From Candidatus Rokuibacteriota bacterium (GTDB lineage: Bacteria; Methylomirabilota; Methylomirabilia; Rokubacteriales; CSP1-6), in contig JACPIQ010000094.1 in NCBI GenBank assembly GCA_016188005.1, positions 1 to 39,478 of the forward strand: a stretch of 39,478 bases of DNA. The letters run 5' to 3'. A program made the translations under genes and the position numbers. A model generated the notes under the pieces. It did no database searches. It worked only from the letters and a program-made list of their open reading frames with translations, and was not told where the DNA came from. Positions 7,456 to 16,668 of the stretch are shown in pieces; positions within the stretch are counted from its first letter, which is position 1, and the number at the start of each line of letters is the position of its first letter.

Positions 7456-9335
7456 CGCGGCCACTGGATCCAGACGAGGAGGAGCAGGAGCCCGAAGGCG
7501 ACGCCGTAGACGTAGTCCTGCGGCTGCCCGGACTGCATCCGTCGGAGACGGTCCCCGAGGACGAGCGTCCAGGCACTCAGCACGTTCACGATGCCATCGA
7601 CCAGGTAGCGGTCCACCCAGCCCACCGCGCGCGACACCACGAGCAGCACCCTGCGGTAGAGGACCTCGAAGAGGTCGTCCAGCCAGAACTTGGCCTGCGC
7701 CGCCTCGCGCACGAGACCGAAGGCGCCGGCCAGCCGCTCCGAGTCCACCAGTCTCCGGTGATAGGTGAGCCACGCCAGGGCGATGCCACCCAGGGCCACC
7801 GCCACCGCCAGGGGCGTGAGCCACCCCGGGGCGTCGAACTCGGGCTCCGGGTGGCGCACGGTGAAGAAGACGCCGACCCCGACCGACATCACGGCGAGGA
7901 GCCAGAGCGGCAGCGCCATCGAGGGTGGGGCGTCGTGGAGGTGGGCGCCCCCGGACCCCGCGCCGCCGGGCCCGGGCCCGGCGTGGGCGCCGCGCCCCGC
8001 CGCCGGCTCTCCGAAGAAGGCGATGAAGACCACCCGGAACATGTAGAAGGCGGTGAGGAAGGCCGCCAGCACGAGCATGGCGAAGGGCCCCGCGAGCCCG
8101 CCCGCCCACACGGCGCCCAGGATCTGCTCCTTGGAGAAGAAGCCGCCGAAGAGCGGGATGCCTGCCAGCGACAGCGTCCCCACCAGGAAGACGATGGTGG
8201 TCCCGGGCATCGGCCTCCGCAGCCCGCCCATCTGGAAGATGTCGTTGCTCCCCACGGCGTGGATCACGGCGCCCGCGCCGAGGAAGAGGAGCGCCTTGAA
8301 GAGGCCGTGGGTGAGGAGGTGAAGGAAGCCCGCCGAGGCGAAGCCGGCGCCGATGGCGGCCATCATGTAGCCGAGCTGGGACACCGTGGAGTACGCCAGC
8401 ACCCGCTTGATGTCCGACTGCGCGCAGGCCAGCGTGGCCGCCAGGAGCGCCGTGAAGGCGCCCACCCACCCGACCAGCACCAGCACGTCCGGCGTGAGCG
8501 CGAAGAGCCAGTCGGTGCGCTTGAGCAGGTAGACGCCCGCCGTCACCATGGTGGCGGCGTGGATCAGCGCCGAGACGGGCGTCGGGCCTTCCATGGCGTC
8601 GGGGAGCCAGACGTGGAGCGGGAACTGGGCGGACTTGCCGACGGCCCCCAGGTAGACGCAGAAGGTGATGAGGCCGAGCCCGTCGAGCGGCAGCCGGCCC
8701 GAGTCCACCTGCAGGAGGAGCTCGAGGAAGTCGAAGGTCCCCGTCCGCTGCCAGAGGAGCACGATGCCGATGAGGAGCCCCACATCCCCGGCCTTGGTGG
8801 TCCAGAAGGCCTTCACGGCCGCCCTGGCCGCCTCGGGCTTCTGATACCAGTAGCCGATGAGCAGGTACGAGCAGAGGCCCACCAGCTCCCAGCAGATGAA
8901 GAGCTGGACGAAGTTGGGCGCCAGCACCAGCCCCATCATCGAGAAGGCGAAGAGCGACTGGTAGGCGTAGTAGCGCCCGATCCCCGGGGCGGGCTCGTGG
9001 TCGAGATAGCCCAGCGAGTACACCTGCACCAGGAGCGAGACCAGCGCCACCAGCACGAGCATGATGGTCGAGTCGGTGTCCGCGAGCACGCCCACCGTGG
9101 CCAGGGGGCCCGCCTCGGCGGGGATCCATTCCCAGAGGAGCGGAGGCTGGAACACCTCGCGGCTCGAGGCGAGCCAGGCGCGGACCGCCCAGCCGAGCGC
9201 CGCCGCCGAGAAGACGATGGAGATGAAGCCCGCCGGGCGGCCGGAGCGCCGGAGCGGGACCACCACCGCCAGCAAGAGGAACGCGCCCGCGGGCAGGAGC
9301 AGGCAGTAGAGCGCGAACTGGGCGGAGTCGGTCAT
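7452..9335 (-). CDS. nuoL: NADH-quinone oxidoreductase subunit L
   Basis: A 627-residue distal antiporter-like subunit of complex I with the C-terminal long-helix region typical of NuoL. Signatures seen: FICWELVGLCSYLLIGYWYQ, then KFPLHVWLPDAMEGPTPVSA in slightly altered form (AQFPLHVWLPDAMEGPTPVS), then IHAATMVTAGVYLLKR and AYSTVSQLGYMMAAIG. A His/Gly/Pro-rich loop lies between late helices, a common variable region. It ends with the aromatic lateral-helix part (WLDDLFEVLYRRVLL). The start ATG at 9335 follows nuoK by ten bases, and the stop overlaps the nuoM start. Confidence 0.95.
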   Translation of the reverse strand: MTDSAQFALYCLLLPAGAFLLLAVVVPLRRSGRPAGFISIVFSAAALGWAVRAWLASSREVFQPPLLWEWIPAEAGPLATVGVLADTDSTIMLVLVALVSLLVQVYSLGYLDHEPAPGIGRYYAYQSLFAFSMMGLVLAPNFVQLFICWELVGLCSYLLIGYWYQKPEAARAAVKAFWTTKAGDVGLLIGIVLLWQRTGTFDFLELLLQVDSGRLPLDGLGLITFCVYLGAVGKSAQFPLHVWLPDAMEGPTPVSALIHAATMVTAGVYLLKRTDWLFALTPDVLVLVGWVGAFTALLAATLACAQSDIKRVLAYSTVSQLGYMMAAIGAGFASAGFLHLLTHGLFKALLFLGAGAVIHAVGSNDIFQMGGLRRPMPGTTIVFLVGTLSLAGIPLFGGFFSKEQILGAVWAGGLAGPFAMLVLAAFLTAFYMFRVVFIAFFGEPAAGRGAHAGPGPGGAGSGGAHLHDAPPSMALPLWLLAVMSVGVGVFFTVRHPEPEFDAPGWLTPLAVAVALGGIALAWLTYHRRLVDSERLAGAFGLVREAAQAKFWLDDLFEVLYRRVLLVVSRAVGWVDRYLVDGIVNVLSAWTLVLGDRLRRMQSGQPQDYVYGVAFGLLLLLVWIQWPR

Positions 9336-9345
9336 GGGCGGCGCG

Positions 9346-9645
9346 TTACCCCTTGAGGAGATCCAGGTGGTCGGCGATGGCGGTGCGCCGGATCCGGAAG
9401 ATGAGGATCACGAGCGCCAGCCCCACGGCCACCTCCGCCACGGTGACGCTGATCGTGAACACGGCGAAGATCATCCCGACGGGCTGGCCGTTGAAGCGCG
9501 CGAAGGCCACGAGGTTGATGTTCACCGCGTTGAGCATCAGCTCGATGCCCAGGAGGATGCCCACGGTGTTCCGCCGGGTGATGACGCCGAACAGACCGAT
9601 GGCGAAGAGCGTCGCCGCCAGCGCGAGGTAGGCGTGGAGCGGCAT
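9346..9645 (-). CDS. nuoK: NADH-quinone oxidoreductase subunit K
   Basis: A 99-residue three-helix membrane subunit. It shows LFAIGLFGVITRRNTVGILLG, abbreviated here as IGLFGVITRRN, followed by the conserved ELMLNAVNINLVAF helix with the functional glutamate. The second conserved glutamate lies in VAEVAVGLAL. I take the ATG at 9645 (MPLHAYLAL), which matches the usual NuoK N-terminus; the open frame extends upstream to 9690 but that extension is unlike the family. It probably couples proton movement between NuoH/J and the pumps. Confidence 0.93.
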   Translation of the reverse strand: MPLHAYLALAATLFAIGLFGVITRRNTVGILLGIELMLNAVNINLVAFARFNGQPVGMIFAVFTISVTVAEVAVGLALVILIFRIRRTAIADHLDLLKG

Positions 9646-9717
9646 GCCGTCAGTGTCCTGTCCCGGAGATCCGGCTCCGGCCGGGGCCACGAGTAAACGA
9701 GGTGCCGGGAGAGGGCA

Positions 9718-10212
9718 TCAGTCGTCGGGGCGGGCGAAGTAGGTGGCGCCGAGGAGGGCAGCCAGGAACAGCACGGCGAGGAGCTCGAAGGGCAGCACGA
9801 AGTGGGAGAGGAGCGCCTGGCCCATGGCCCGCGTCACGTCCACCGGCAGCGGCGGGCGGGAGCTGGGCAGCGGGGCGCGGGCGATGATCGTGAGCACGCC
9901 CACCAGCACGCCGCCCGACACGATCAGGCCGCTGACGATCTGCCGGCTCGTCTGCGTGATCCGGTCACCCACGAGCCTTTCCGTCACCACGATGGCGAAG
10001 ACGACGATGGTGACGACGCCGCCGGCGTAGAGCAGGAGCTGGACGGCGGCCAGAAACTCCGCCTCCAGCACGAGGAAGATCCCGGCGGTGCCGGTGAGGG
10101 CCAGCGCGAGGTAGAGCACCGAGTGAAAGAGGTTCTTCGACAGCACCACCGCCAGGGCCGAGCCCACCAGGAGGCCGGCCAGCGCCCAGAACGCGACGGG
10201 CTCGAGCGTCAC
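9718..10212 (-). CDS. nuoJ: NADH-quinone oxidoreductase subunit J
   Basis: A 164-residue membrane subunit with five hydrophobic helices. It shows KNLFHSVLYLALALTGTAG, then LEAEFLAAVQLLLYAGGVVT, the conserved block whose pi-bulge helix is implicated in coupling, then IVVFAIVVTERL. The GTG start overlaps the nuoI TGA (GTGA). About 70 bases separate its stop from the nuoK start, the widest gap in the nuoJ-N section. Confidence 0.93.
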   Translation of the reverse strand: MTLEPVAFWALAGLLVGSALAVVLSKNLFHSVLYLALALTGTAGIFLVLEAEFLAAVQLLLYAGGVVTIVVFAIVVTERLVGDRITQTSRQIVSGLIVSGGVLVGVLTIIARAPLPSSRPPLPVDVTRAMGQALLSHFVLPFELLAVLFLAALLGATYFARPDD

Positions 10213-10772
10213 TGGGGGTCCCCTGTGGCGGCCTTGGCGGGCGTCGCGCCCTCCGCGCGCACGGCCTTGGGCGGCGTCTGCATGTCCCGGAGGAGAGTCC
10301 CCGTGGCCCAGGACCGGTCGAACTGCTGGCCGAGGTGGTGGAGCCGGTCCTTGTCCAGCAGGAGCTCCCGGCGGTCCGCGGTGACCACGTCGAAGGATTT
10401 CATCATGACGATGGCGTCGGTCGGGCACACCTGCACGCACAGCTCGCAGAACTCGCAGGCGTACAGCTCGAGCGTGAAGCGCTTGGCGTAGTTGCGCTTC
10501 TCGCTCTTGAGCATCTCGACCTTGATGACCTGCGGCGGGCAGATGTACTCGCAGAGCCGGCAGCCGATGCAGTTCTCCTCGCCGGTCTCCTGGTCGTAGG
10601 TCAGCGCCAGCACGCCCCGGAAGCGCTCCGGGTACTGGCGCTTCACGTCGGGATAGTGCACGGTCACGGGCTTCCGCATGAGGTTGACGAGAGTGACGCC
10701 CATGGCGCGCCCCACCGCCCGGCCGAGCCCGCCCAGGTCGCGCCAGAAGCCGTCGCGCCGTCCCTCAGGCAC
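10209..10772 (-). CDS. nuoI: NADH-quinone oxidoreductase subunit I (2x[4Fe-4S])
   Basis: A 187-residue peripheral-arm ferredoxin-like subunit carrying clusters N6a and N6b. The two Cx2Cx2Cx3C-P motifs are intact: Cys68, 71, 74 and 78, and Cys106, 109, 112 and 116. An amphipathic N-terminal segment (residues 8-32) would lie on the membrane. The GTG start overlaps the nuoH end by eight bases. The C-terminus is extended by an Ala/Thr/Pro-rich tail. Confidence 0.95.
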   Translation of the reverse strand: MPEGRRDGFWRDLGGLGRAVGRAMGVTLVNLMRKPVTVHYPDVKRQYPERFRGVLALTYDQETGEENCIGCRLCEYICPPQVIKVEMLKSEKRNYAKRFTLELYACEFCELCVQVCPTDAIVMMKSFDVVTADRRELLLDKDRLHHLGQQFDRSWATGTLLRDMQTPPKAVRAEGATPAKAATGDPQ

Positions 10773-11745
10773 CGGGGCCGCTCCGAAGGGTGACGACCAG
10801 CGCCGTCGCCATGAGCAGGAGGAGGGTCAGGGGCAGGAGGAACTTCCAGGAGATGGCCAGGATCTGGTCCACCCGGATCCGCACGAAGCTCCACCGCACC
10901 CAGGTCACCAGCAGGAACACCAGCATCGCCTTCAGGAGGAACCACACGGGTCCGAGCCAGGCCGGGCCCGGCCCCGCCCAGGCGCCCAGGAAGAGCAGCG
11001 CCCCGAGGAAGGAGGTGCCGACCATGTGGGCGTACTCCCCGAGCTGGATCAGGGCGAACTTCATGCCGGAGTACTCGACGCGGAAGCCCGCCACCAGCTC
11101 GGATTCGGCCTCCCGGATGTCGAAGGGCACCCGGTTCTCGGCCGCCAGCGTGGTGACGATGAAGGCGGCGAAGGCCAGCTGGCCGATGACCGGGTAGAAG
11201 ACGAACCAGAGGCCGCCCTGGGCGGTCGCGATGTCGGAGAGCCGGAGGGACCCCGCGAGGAGCACCGGCACGAGGGCGGTGAAGATGAACGGCAGGTCGT
11301 AGGAGATGATCTGGTTCACCGCGCGCATGACGGACAGGAGCGCGTACTTGTTGTTGGACCCCCAGCCGGCCATGAACAGCCCGACGATCTCCATGGCGGA
11401 GACCGCCAGGAAGAAGAGGACGCCGGTGCGGAGGTCGGCCACGCCGAGCGCCGGCGCGAACGGGATCGTCGCGAAGATGAGCATGCACGGGATCAGGAAG
11501 ACGATGGGCGCCAGGTTGTAGACGGCCCGGTCGGCCGCCCGCGGCACCACGTCCTCCTTCAGCAGGAGCTTGAGCGCATCGGCGATGGGCTGCAGCAGCC
11601 CGTGGGGCCCCACGCGGTAGGGGCCGATCCGCGATTGCATCCGCGCGGCAAACTTGCGCTCGAGGAGCGTCACGTAGGTGACGATGCCGACCACGGCGTT
11701 CAGCACGATGAACCCCGCGAGGAAGGCGCGGACGGAGTCGGTCAT
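10765..11745 (-). CDS. nuoH: NADH-quinone oxidoreductase subunit H
   Basis: A 326-residue membrane subunit that forms much of the quinone chamber at the junction with the peripheral arm. Signatures: LLERKFAARMQSRIGPYRVG, then GLLQPIADALKLLLKED, then GWGSNNKYALLSVMRAVNQ, then AENRVPFDIREAESELVAGF and EYSGMKFALIQLGEYAHM. All conserved acidic residues of these loops appear present. The stop overlaps nuoI. It follows nuoD by two bases. Confidence 0.95.
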   Translation of the reverse strand: MTDSVRAFLAGFIVLNAVVGIVTYVTLLERKFAARMQSRIGPYRVGPHGLLQPIADALKLLLKEDVVPRAADRAVYNLAPIVFLIPCMLIFATIPFAPALGVADLRTGVLFFLAVSAMEIVGLFMAGWGSNNKYALLSVMRAVNQIISYDLPFIFTALVPVLLAGSLRLSDIATAQGGLWFVFYPVIGQLAFAAFIVTTLAAENRVPFDIREAESELVAGFRVEYSGMKFALIQLGEYAHMVGTSFLGALLFLGAWAGPGPAWLGPVWFLLKAMLVFLLVTWVRWSFVRIRVDQILAISWKFLLPLTLLLLMATALVVTLRSGPGA

Positions 11746-11747
11746 GG

Positions 11748-12908
11748 TTATCTGTCGACCTCGCCGAAGACGGGGTCCACGGAGCCCATGATGGCCACCA
11801 CGTCGGCCACCTTGTGCCCCGGGATGATGTGCGGGAGCACCGCGAGGTTCGAGAAGGACGCCCCGCGCCACTTCATCCGGTACGGCTTGGCGCTGCCGTC
11901 GGCCACCAGGTAGCAGCCCACCTCCCCCCGCGGTCCCTCGACCCGCGCGTACCCCTCGCCCTTGGGGATGCGGACCTGCCCCACGGACTTCACGCCGGGG
12001 CGCGAGGAGATGGGTCCCTCGGGGAGTCCGTCCAGCACCTGGCGCACGATCTTGCTGGACTCGCGGAACTCCACCATCCGCACCCGGTAGCGCGCGTAGC
12101 AGTCGCCCGCCGTCTCCACGGGCACCCGGAAGTCGAAGTCCTCGTAGGAGGAGTAGGGCTCGGCCCGACGGACGTCGTAGCCGACGCCGGAGCCCCGGAT
12201 GAGGGGCCCCGAGATGCCCACCTCCTCCGCCAGCGCCCGCGAGATCACGCCGACCCCCCGCGCGCGCGCGAGGAAGAAGTCGTTGTCCTCGAGCATGCGC
12301 TCCCACTCGTCGACGCGCCGGTCGATGAAGTCCACGGTCTCGCGGCACTTCTGTGCCCAGCCGGCCGGCAGGTCGTAGCGCACGCCGCCCACCTGGTGGA
12401 AGCCGTAGAGGAGCCGCGCGCCCACCAGCGCCTCGAAGAGGTCGAGCACGTACTCCCGCTCGCGGATGCAGTAGAGGAAGACGGTGGCGCCGCCGCCGAG
12501 GGCGCCGCCCATGTCCATGCACCAGGTGCCGAGCCAGACGCAGTGCGAGGCGATGCGCTGCAGCTCCGCGACCAGGACGCGCAGGTACTGGGCGCGCTTG
12601 GGCACCTCGACCTTGCCGAGGATCTCCGCGGCGCGCACGTACGCGAGCTCGCTCGTCATGGCCGCCACGTAGTCCGTCTTGGAGGCGATGGTCGGGTACT
12701 GGGTATAGGCGAGCGTCTCCCCGAGCTTCTCGTGGCACCGGTGGAGGTAGCCGATCACGGCGTCCACGCCCAGGACGGTCTCGCCCTGGAGCGTCAGGAT
12801 CATCCGGAACACGCCGTGTGAGGATGGGTGCTGCGGCCCCATGTTCATGGTGAGGCTCTCGGCCCCGCCGTACCCCATCTCGATGACCTTGCGCGCTTCG
12901 GGATCCAT
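11748..12908 (-). CDS. nuoD: NADH-quinone oxidoreductase subunit D (49-kDa homologue)
   Basis: A 386-residue peripheral-arm subunit that lines the quinone pocket with NuoB. The quinone-site segment MNMGPQHPSSHGVFRMIL carries the conserved His-x-x-x-His pair. Other family blocks are GYLHRCHEKLGE, then SHCVWLGTWCMDMG, then ARRGVG-like ARGVGVISRALA, and GEVGCYLVADGSAKPYR. It is a separate gene, not a nuoCD fusion. It ends with TAA. It is separated from nuoC by an intervening NIPSNAP-family gene. Confidence 0.95.
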   Translation of the reverse strand: MDPEARKVIEMGYGGAESLTMNMGPQHPSSHGVFRMILTLQGETVLGVDAVIGYLHRCHEKLGETLAYTQYPTIASKTDYVAAMTSELAYVRAAEILGKVEVPKRAQYLRVLVAELQRIASHCVWLGTWCMDMGGALGGGATVFLYCIREREYVLDLFEALVGARLLYGFHQVGGVRYDLPAGWAQKCRETVDFIDRRVDEWERMLEDNDFFLARARGVGVISRALAEEVGISGPLIRGSGVGYDVRRAEPYSSYEDFDFRVPVETAGDCYARYRVRMVEFRESSKIVRQVLDGLPEGPISSRPGVKSVGQVRIPKGEGYARVEGPRGEVGCYLVADGSAKPYRMKWRGASFSNLAVLPHIIPGHKVADVVAIMGSVDPVFGEVDR

Positions 12909-12957
12909 CCCTACGCCATCATGACGCCATCGCTCGGTCAGTCTCCACCGGCGCCGT

Positions 12958-13593
12958 TCAGCGCATCGGCGAGAACGGCGCCGGGTTGAGCACGATCGCC
13001 TGCATGTGCGCCAGGCACGGCGATCCCTTGGCGAGGAAGGCCTGCCACTCGGGCTCCCGCGCCAGCTCCGCCCGCTTGGCCGCCCGCTCGTTCAGGTCGT
13101 GGAAGGCCCACATGTGGACCACCTCGTTGAGCTGGGCGATCTCCGTCTGCCACAGCCCCACCCGGTGCATGAGCTTCTCGCGCACCGGCATCACCGTCTT
13201 GAACTGCTCGAGCCACTCCGCCACCTGTCCCGGGTGGAGGCGGTACCAGCGCAGCTCGTACACGTGCCCGGCGTGCGCCGGCGGGACCACCGGGAGGACG
13301 GCGGAGAGGATCTTGTTCTCCTGGGCGAGCATCATGGGGCGGATCCGTGGGATGTACTCCTGGGTCCACGCCCGCTCCTGGGCCAGCGCCGCGCGCAGGC
13401 GCTGGCGCTCGACGAGATCGGCGAAGCTCCAGAGGTGGACGAGCTGGTTGAGCGTCCCGAACTCCGTGGACCAGTACCCTTCCAGCTTGCCGTACCGGTC
13501 GCCACGGATCTGGCGGCCGACCTCGCCCGACAGCTTCAGGTACTGGGCCTGCGTCCCAGGAACCAGCGTGTACGTCCTGAGCTCGTAGATCAT
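12958..13593 (-). CDS. NIPSNAP-family protein with two tandem domains, inside the nuo operon
   Basis: A 211-residue soluble protein with two ferredoxin-fold dimeric alpha/beta-barrel repeats. The first starts MIYELRTYTLVPGTQAQYL and has the LNQLVHLWSF strand. The second starts HVYELRWYRLHPGQVAEWL and has the LNEVVHMWAF strand. This internal symmetry is typical of the NIPSNAP family (PF07978), whose biochemical role in bacteria is not known; relatives occur with monooxygenases. Start ATG has GGAGG six bases upstream. The gene lies 17 bases after nuoC and 49 before nuoD on the same strand, so it is co-transcribed with complex I. Confidence 0.85.
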   Translation of the reverse strand: MIYELRTYTLVPGTQAQYLKLSGEVGRQIRGDRYGKLEGYWSTEFGTLNQLVHLWSFADLVERQRLRAALAQERAWTQEYIPRIRPMMLAQENKILSAVLPVVPPAHAGHVYELRWYRLHPGQVAEWLEQFKTVMPVREKLMHRVGLWQTEIAQLNEVVHMWAFHDLNERAAKRAELAREPEWQAFLAKGSPCLAHMQAIVLNPAPFSPMR

Positions 13594-13610
13594 GGAGGAC
13601 CTCCCGGGGG

Positions 13611-14063
13611 TTAGCGGTATGGCGGGTGCGGCGTGTCGACCGCGTAGGACTTCAGCAGCGGGTGGCCTTCCCAGTCCTGCGGGAGGAGGATCCGCCGCAG
13701 GTCCGGATGCCCGTCGAAGCCGATCCCGAACATGTCGTAGCACTCGCGCTCCATCCAGTCGGCGCCGCGGTAGACGGCGACGAGGGACGGGCAGCGTGTC
13801 CGGTCCGGGCCGAGCCGCGCCTTGAGGGTCAGCGAGAAGTTGTCGTCGAGGTTCTCGATCCGTGCCACGACCTCGAGCCCCTCCTCCTTCCAGTCCACGG
13901 CGGTGAGAAAGCTCAGGTAGTGGCAGCCCAGCGCCTCACGGGCGAATCGCGCGAAGTCCTGCCACTGCGCGACGGGAACGGTGACCACGACCGCACCCTC
14001 CGCGCCGCCGGCGGGCGCGCCGAGCCGTTCCTGGATGAGTATCCGGGCCTCGTCGCGCGTCAA
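13611..14063 (-). CDS. nuoC: NADH-quinone oxidoreductase subunit C (30-kDa homologue)
   Basis: About 150 residues. The diagnostic blocks are CHYLSFLTAVDWKEEGLEVV, then NFSLTLKARLGPDR, then YRGADWMERECYDMFGIGFD, the Complex1_30kDa signature, then GHPDLRRILLPQDWEGHPLL. The subunit links NuoB/D/I in the peripheral arm. No ATG or GTG fits. The best start is the TTG at 14063 (LTRDEARILI), five bases after the nuoB stop, although no clear ribosome site is visible and coupling may do the work. The start is uncertain; the rest is firm. Confidence 0.9.
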   Translation of the reverse strand: MTRDEARILIQERLGAPAGGAEGAVVVTVPVAQWQDFARFAREALGCHYLSFLTAVDWKEEGLEVVARIENLDDNFSLTLKARLGPDRTRCPSLVAVYRGADWMERECYDMFGIGFDGHPDLRRILLPQDWEGHPLLKSYAVDTPHPPYR

Positions 14064-14067
14064 GGGG

Positions 14068-14696
<629 letters not shown>

Positions 14697-14706
<10 letters not shown>

Positions 14707-15050
14707 TCGAGGATCCCCTCCCGGCGGGCGTAGAGCCAGCCCATCAGGAGGATCGCGACGAAGACCGCCATGCTGCCCACGGCCCACAGCCCGAATTCCC
14801 GCAGCGCGAGGGCCCAGGGGAAGAGGAACACCGCGAGGACGTCGAACACGATGAAGAGCAGGGCCACCAGGTAGAAGCCCACCGGGAACTGCACCCACGC
14901 CTCGCCGATGGTCTCGGCGCCGCACTCGTAGCTGTCGAGCTTCGAAGGATAAGGGCGGGACGGGCGAAGGATGCGGGAGGCCAGCAGGGACACCACGCCG
15001 AAGCCGACGATCAGGGCCAGGAAGACGACCACGGGCAGATACCCGGTCAC
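14697..15050 (-). CDS. nuoA: NADH-quinone oxidoreductase subunit A
   Basis: A 117-residue three-helix membrane subunit and the first gene of the nuo operon. The quinone-side loop is present as [20 protein letters not shown], with the conserved Cys. The helix [15 protein letters not shown] carries the conserved Asp. The GTG at 15050 is preceded by GGAGG at eight bases. Divergent from the LysR gene across 97 bases. NuoE, F and G do not precede or follow it. Confidence 0.93.
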
Positions 15051-15088
15051 GGACGGCTCCTCCTCGAGCGGTCGACAACCCAGAGAAA

Positions 15089-15094
15089 GTATAC
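15089..15094 (-). promoter_or_regulatory. Possible -10 element of the nuo operon
   Basis: TATACT is read on the minus strand, about 40 bases upstream of the nuoA GTG in the nuoA/lysR divergent spacer. I find no convincing -35 at 16-18 bases, so the call is weak. The same TATA-rich spot could serve the LysR gene. Confidence 0.3.
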
Positions 15095-15147
15095 CATGCA
15101 GCAGGGACCATGAACGGAGCGATTGCCCGCGCCGCTGACCACGTGCT

Positions 15148-16104
15148 ATGAGTCGGCGCATGACTCTGCGGCAGCTGGAGAGCTTCCTCGCGGTGGCGCG
15201 CGCCCGCAGCTTCCGCAAGGCGGCCGGGACCGTGGCGCTCAGCCAGCCCGCGCTCTCCCAGCAGATCAAGGAGCTGGAAGGGGAAGTCGCCCTGCCGCTC
15301 TTCGACCGTCTCGGCCGGACGATCCGCCTCACCGAGGCGGGACGGCTCCTGGAGGAGCACGCCCAGCGCATCCTCGCGGTGGTGCAGGGGGCGCAGGAGG
15401 CCTTGAGCGAGCTGCGCGGACTCGAGCGCGGCATGCTCGTCCTCGGCGGGAGCACGACGCCCGGCCTCTACGTGCTGCCATGGCTCCTCGGCCGCTTCAA
15501 GGCCCGCCACCCCAAGATCGACGTGGCGCTCCGCATCGCCAACACCCGGGAGATCGAGGAGCGCGTGCGGGCGGGCGAGGTGGACCTCGGGATGGTGGGT
15601 GGCCACCTGCCGGAGTTCAAGGAGACGTGCGTGGAGGCCAGCCTCGTGGACCGCATCGTGCTGATCGTGCCTCCGCGTCATCGCTGGGCGGCCAGGCGCA
15701 CGGTCGCGCCGGAGCGGCTCAACGAGGAATGCCTCCTCACCCGCGAGGAAGGCTCGGCGACGCGCCGGGTGGCAGAGGCGGCGCTGGAGCGCGCGGGCCT
15801 CCGCCTCGAGGCCTGTCTCGAGCTCGGGCACACCGAGGCCATCAAGCAGGGGGTGCGGGCGGGGCTCGGGGTGGCCCTGGTGTCCCAGTACGCCGTCCGC
15901 AACGAGGTGGCGAGCGGTCAGCTCCGGGCGCTCGGGCTGCGCGGGCTACCCATCGAGCGCCACTTCCATGTGATCCGTCACGAGGCCCGGGCGCTCGGCC
16001 CGTCGGCCAGGGCCTTCCTCGAGTTCCTCCAGCGGGACCGCCCGCTCGGGCGGCTGGCGCGGCTCGGCCGCCGGTCCCGTCCGGCGGGAGGCAAGTCCGG
16101 GTGA
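15148..16104 (+). CDS. LysR-family transcriptional regulator
   Basis: A 318-residue regulator. The N-terminal winged helix-turn-helix (residues 5-65) has the classic [20 protein letters not shown] and [13 protein letters not shown] pattern. The C-terminal periplasmic-binding-like effector domain (about 95-300) contains LDLGMVGG-like [15 protein letters not shown] and [16 protein letters not shown]. Its sequence resembles the CysB/CbbR branch. Its position, divergent to nuoA, suggests that it may control the nuo operon, itself, or both; this is inference from geometry. The ATG at 15160 is an alternative start. The C-terminal tail is rich in Arg and Gly. Confidence 0.88.
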   Translation: MSRRMTLRQLESFLAVARARSFRKAAGTVALSQPALSQQIKELEGEVALPLFDRLGRTIRLTEAGRLLEEHAQRILAVVQGAQEALSELRGLERGMLVLGGSTTPGLYVLPWLLGRFKARHPKIDVALRIANTREIEERVRAGEVDLGMVGGHLPEFKETCVEASLVDRIVLIVPPRHRWAARRTVAPERLNEECLLTREEGSATRRVAEAALERAGLRLEACLELGHTEAIKQGVRAGLGVALVSQYAVRNEVASGQLRALGLRGLPIERHFHVIRHEARALGPSARAFLEFLQRDRPLGRLARLGRRSRPAGGKSG

Positions 16105-16137
16105 GCGGCGCGGGCGAGCCTGCTACAATGCTGGCCC

Positions 16138-16656
16138 ATGCCACCTCTCGTGGGCCTCATCATGGGCTCCAGGTCGGACTGGAAGACGGTGGTCCACGCC
16201 GCCGACACCCTCGACGCGCTCGCCGTGCCTTTCGAGGTGCGGGTGCTCTCGGCCCACCGCACCCCTGACGCACTCTCCGAATACGCGCAATCGGCGGAGC
16301 GCCGGGGGCTCGAGGTGATCATCGCCGCGGCGGGGGGCGCCGCGCACCTGGCGGGGGTCACTGCCGCCAGGACCACCTTGCCCGTGCTCGGCATCCCCGT
16401 CGAGTCCAGGGCGCTCAGGGGGCTGGACTCGCTTCTCTCCACGGTCCAGATGCCGGCGGGCATCCCGGTGGGCACCCTCGCCATCGGCAGGGCCGGCGCC
16501 GTCAACGCGGCTCTCCTGGCCGTCGCCATCCTCGCCAACAAGCACCCGAAGTTCCGCGAGGCGCTCCGCCAGTACCGCGAGGGCCGCGCTCACGAGATCC
16601 TCGACAACCCCGACCCCCGCGCCCCGGCCCGCCCACAGCCCGGCCCCGACCGGTAG
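16138..16656 (+). CDS. purE: N5-carboxyaminoimidazole ribonucleotide mutase
   Basis: A 172-residue class I PurE, converting N5-CAIR to CAIR in purine synthesis. Core motifs are present: MGSRSDW (phosphate/CO2 site), VLSAHRTPD with the catalytic His, AAGGAAHLAG, and LDSLLSTVQMPAGIPVGTLA. No purK lies next to it, so it stands apart from other purine genes. The last 20 residues are a Pro/Arg-rich tail outside the family fold. It starts 33 bases after the LysR gene on the same strand and may be co-transcribed. Confidence 0.93.
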   Translation: MPPLVGLIMGSRSDWKTVVHAADTLDALAVPFEVRVLSAHRTPDALSEYAQSAERRGLEVIIAAAGGAAHLAGVTAARTTLPVLGIPVESRALRGLDSLLSTVQMPAGIPVGTLAIGRAGAVNAALLAVAILANKHPKFREALRQYREGRAHEILDNPDPRAPARPQPGPDR

Positions 16657-16668
16657 CGGATCACCTCT

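Noticed and set aside
5755-7509. Long plus-strand open frame (584 codons) across nuoM/nuoN
   Set aside because: It is antisense to well-recognised complex I genes, rich in Arg/Glu/His/Gly with no domain pattern, and explained by high GC at third positions. The same applies to other long open frames opposite nuoL (7758-9356), opposite the flavoprotein operon (17388-20444) and inside the hisD and acyl-CoA dehydrogenase genes.
10765-12738. 657-codon frame that seems to fuse sequence upstream to nuoH
   Set aside because: Only the part from ATG 11745 is NuoH. The upstream portion is the wrong frame of nuoD and has no membrane-protein character.
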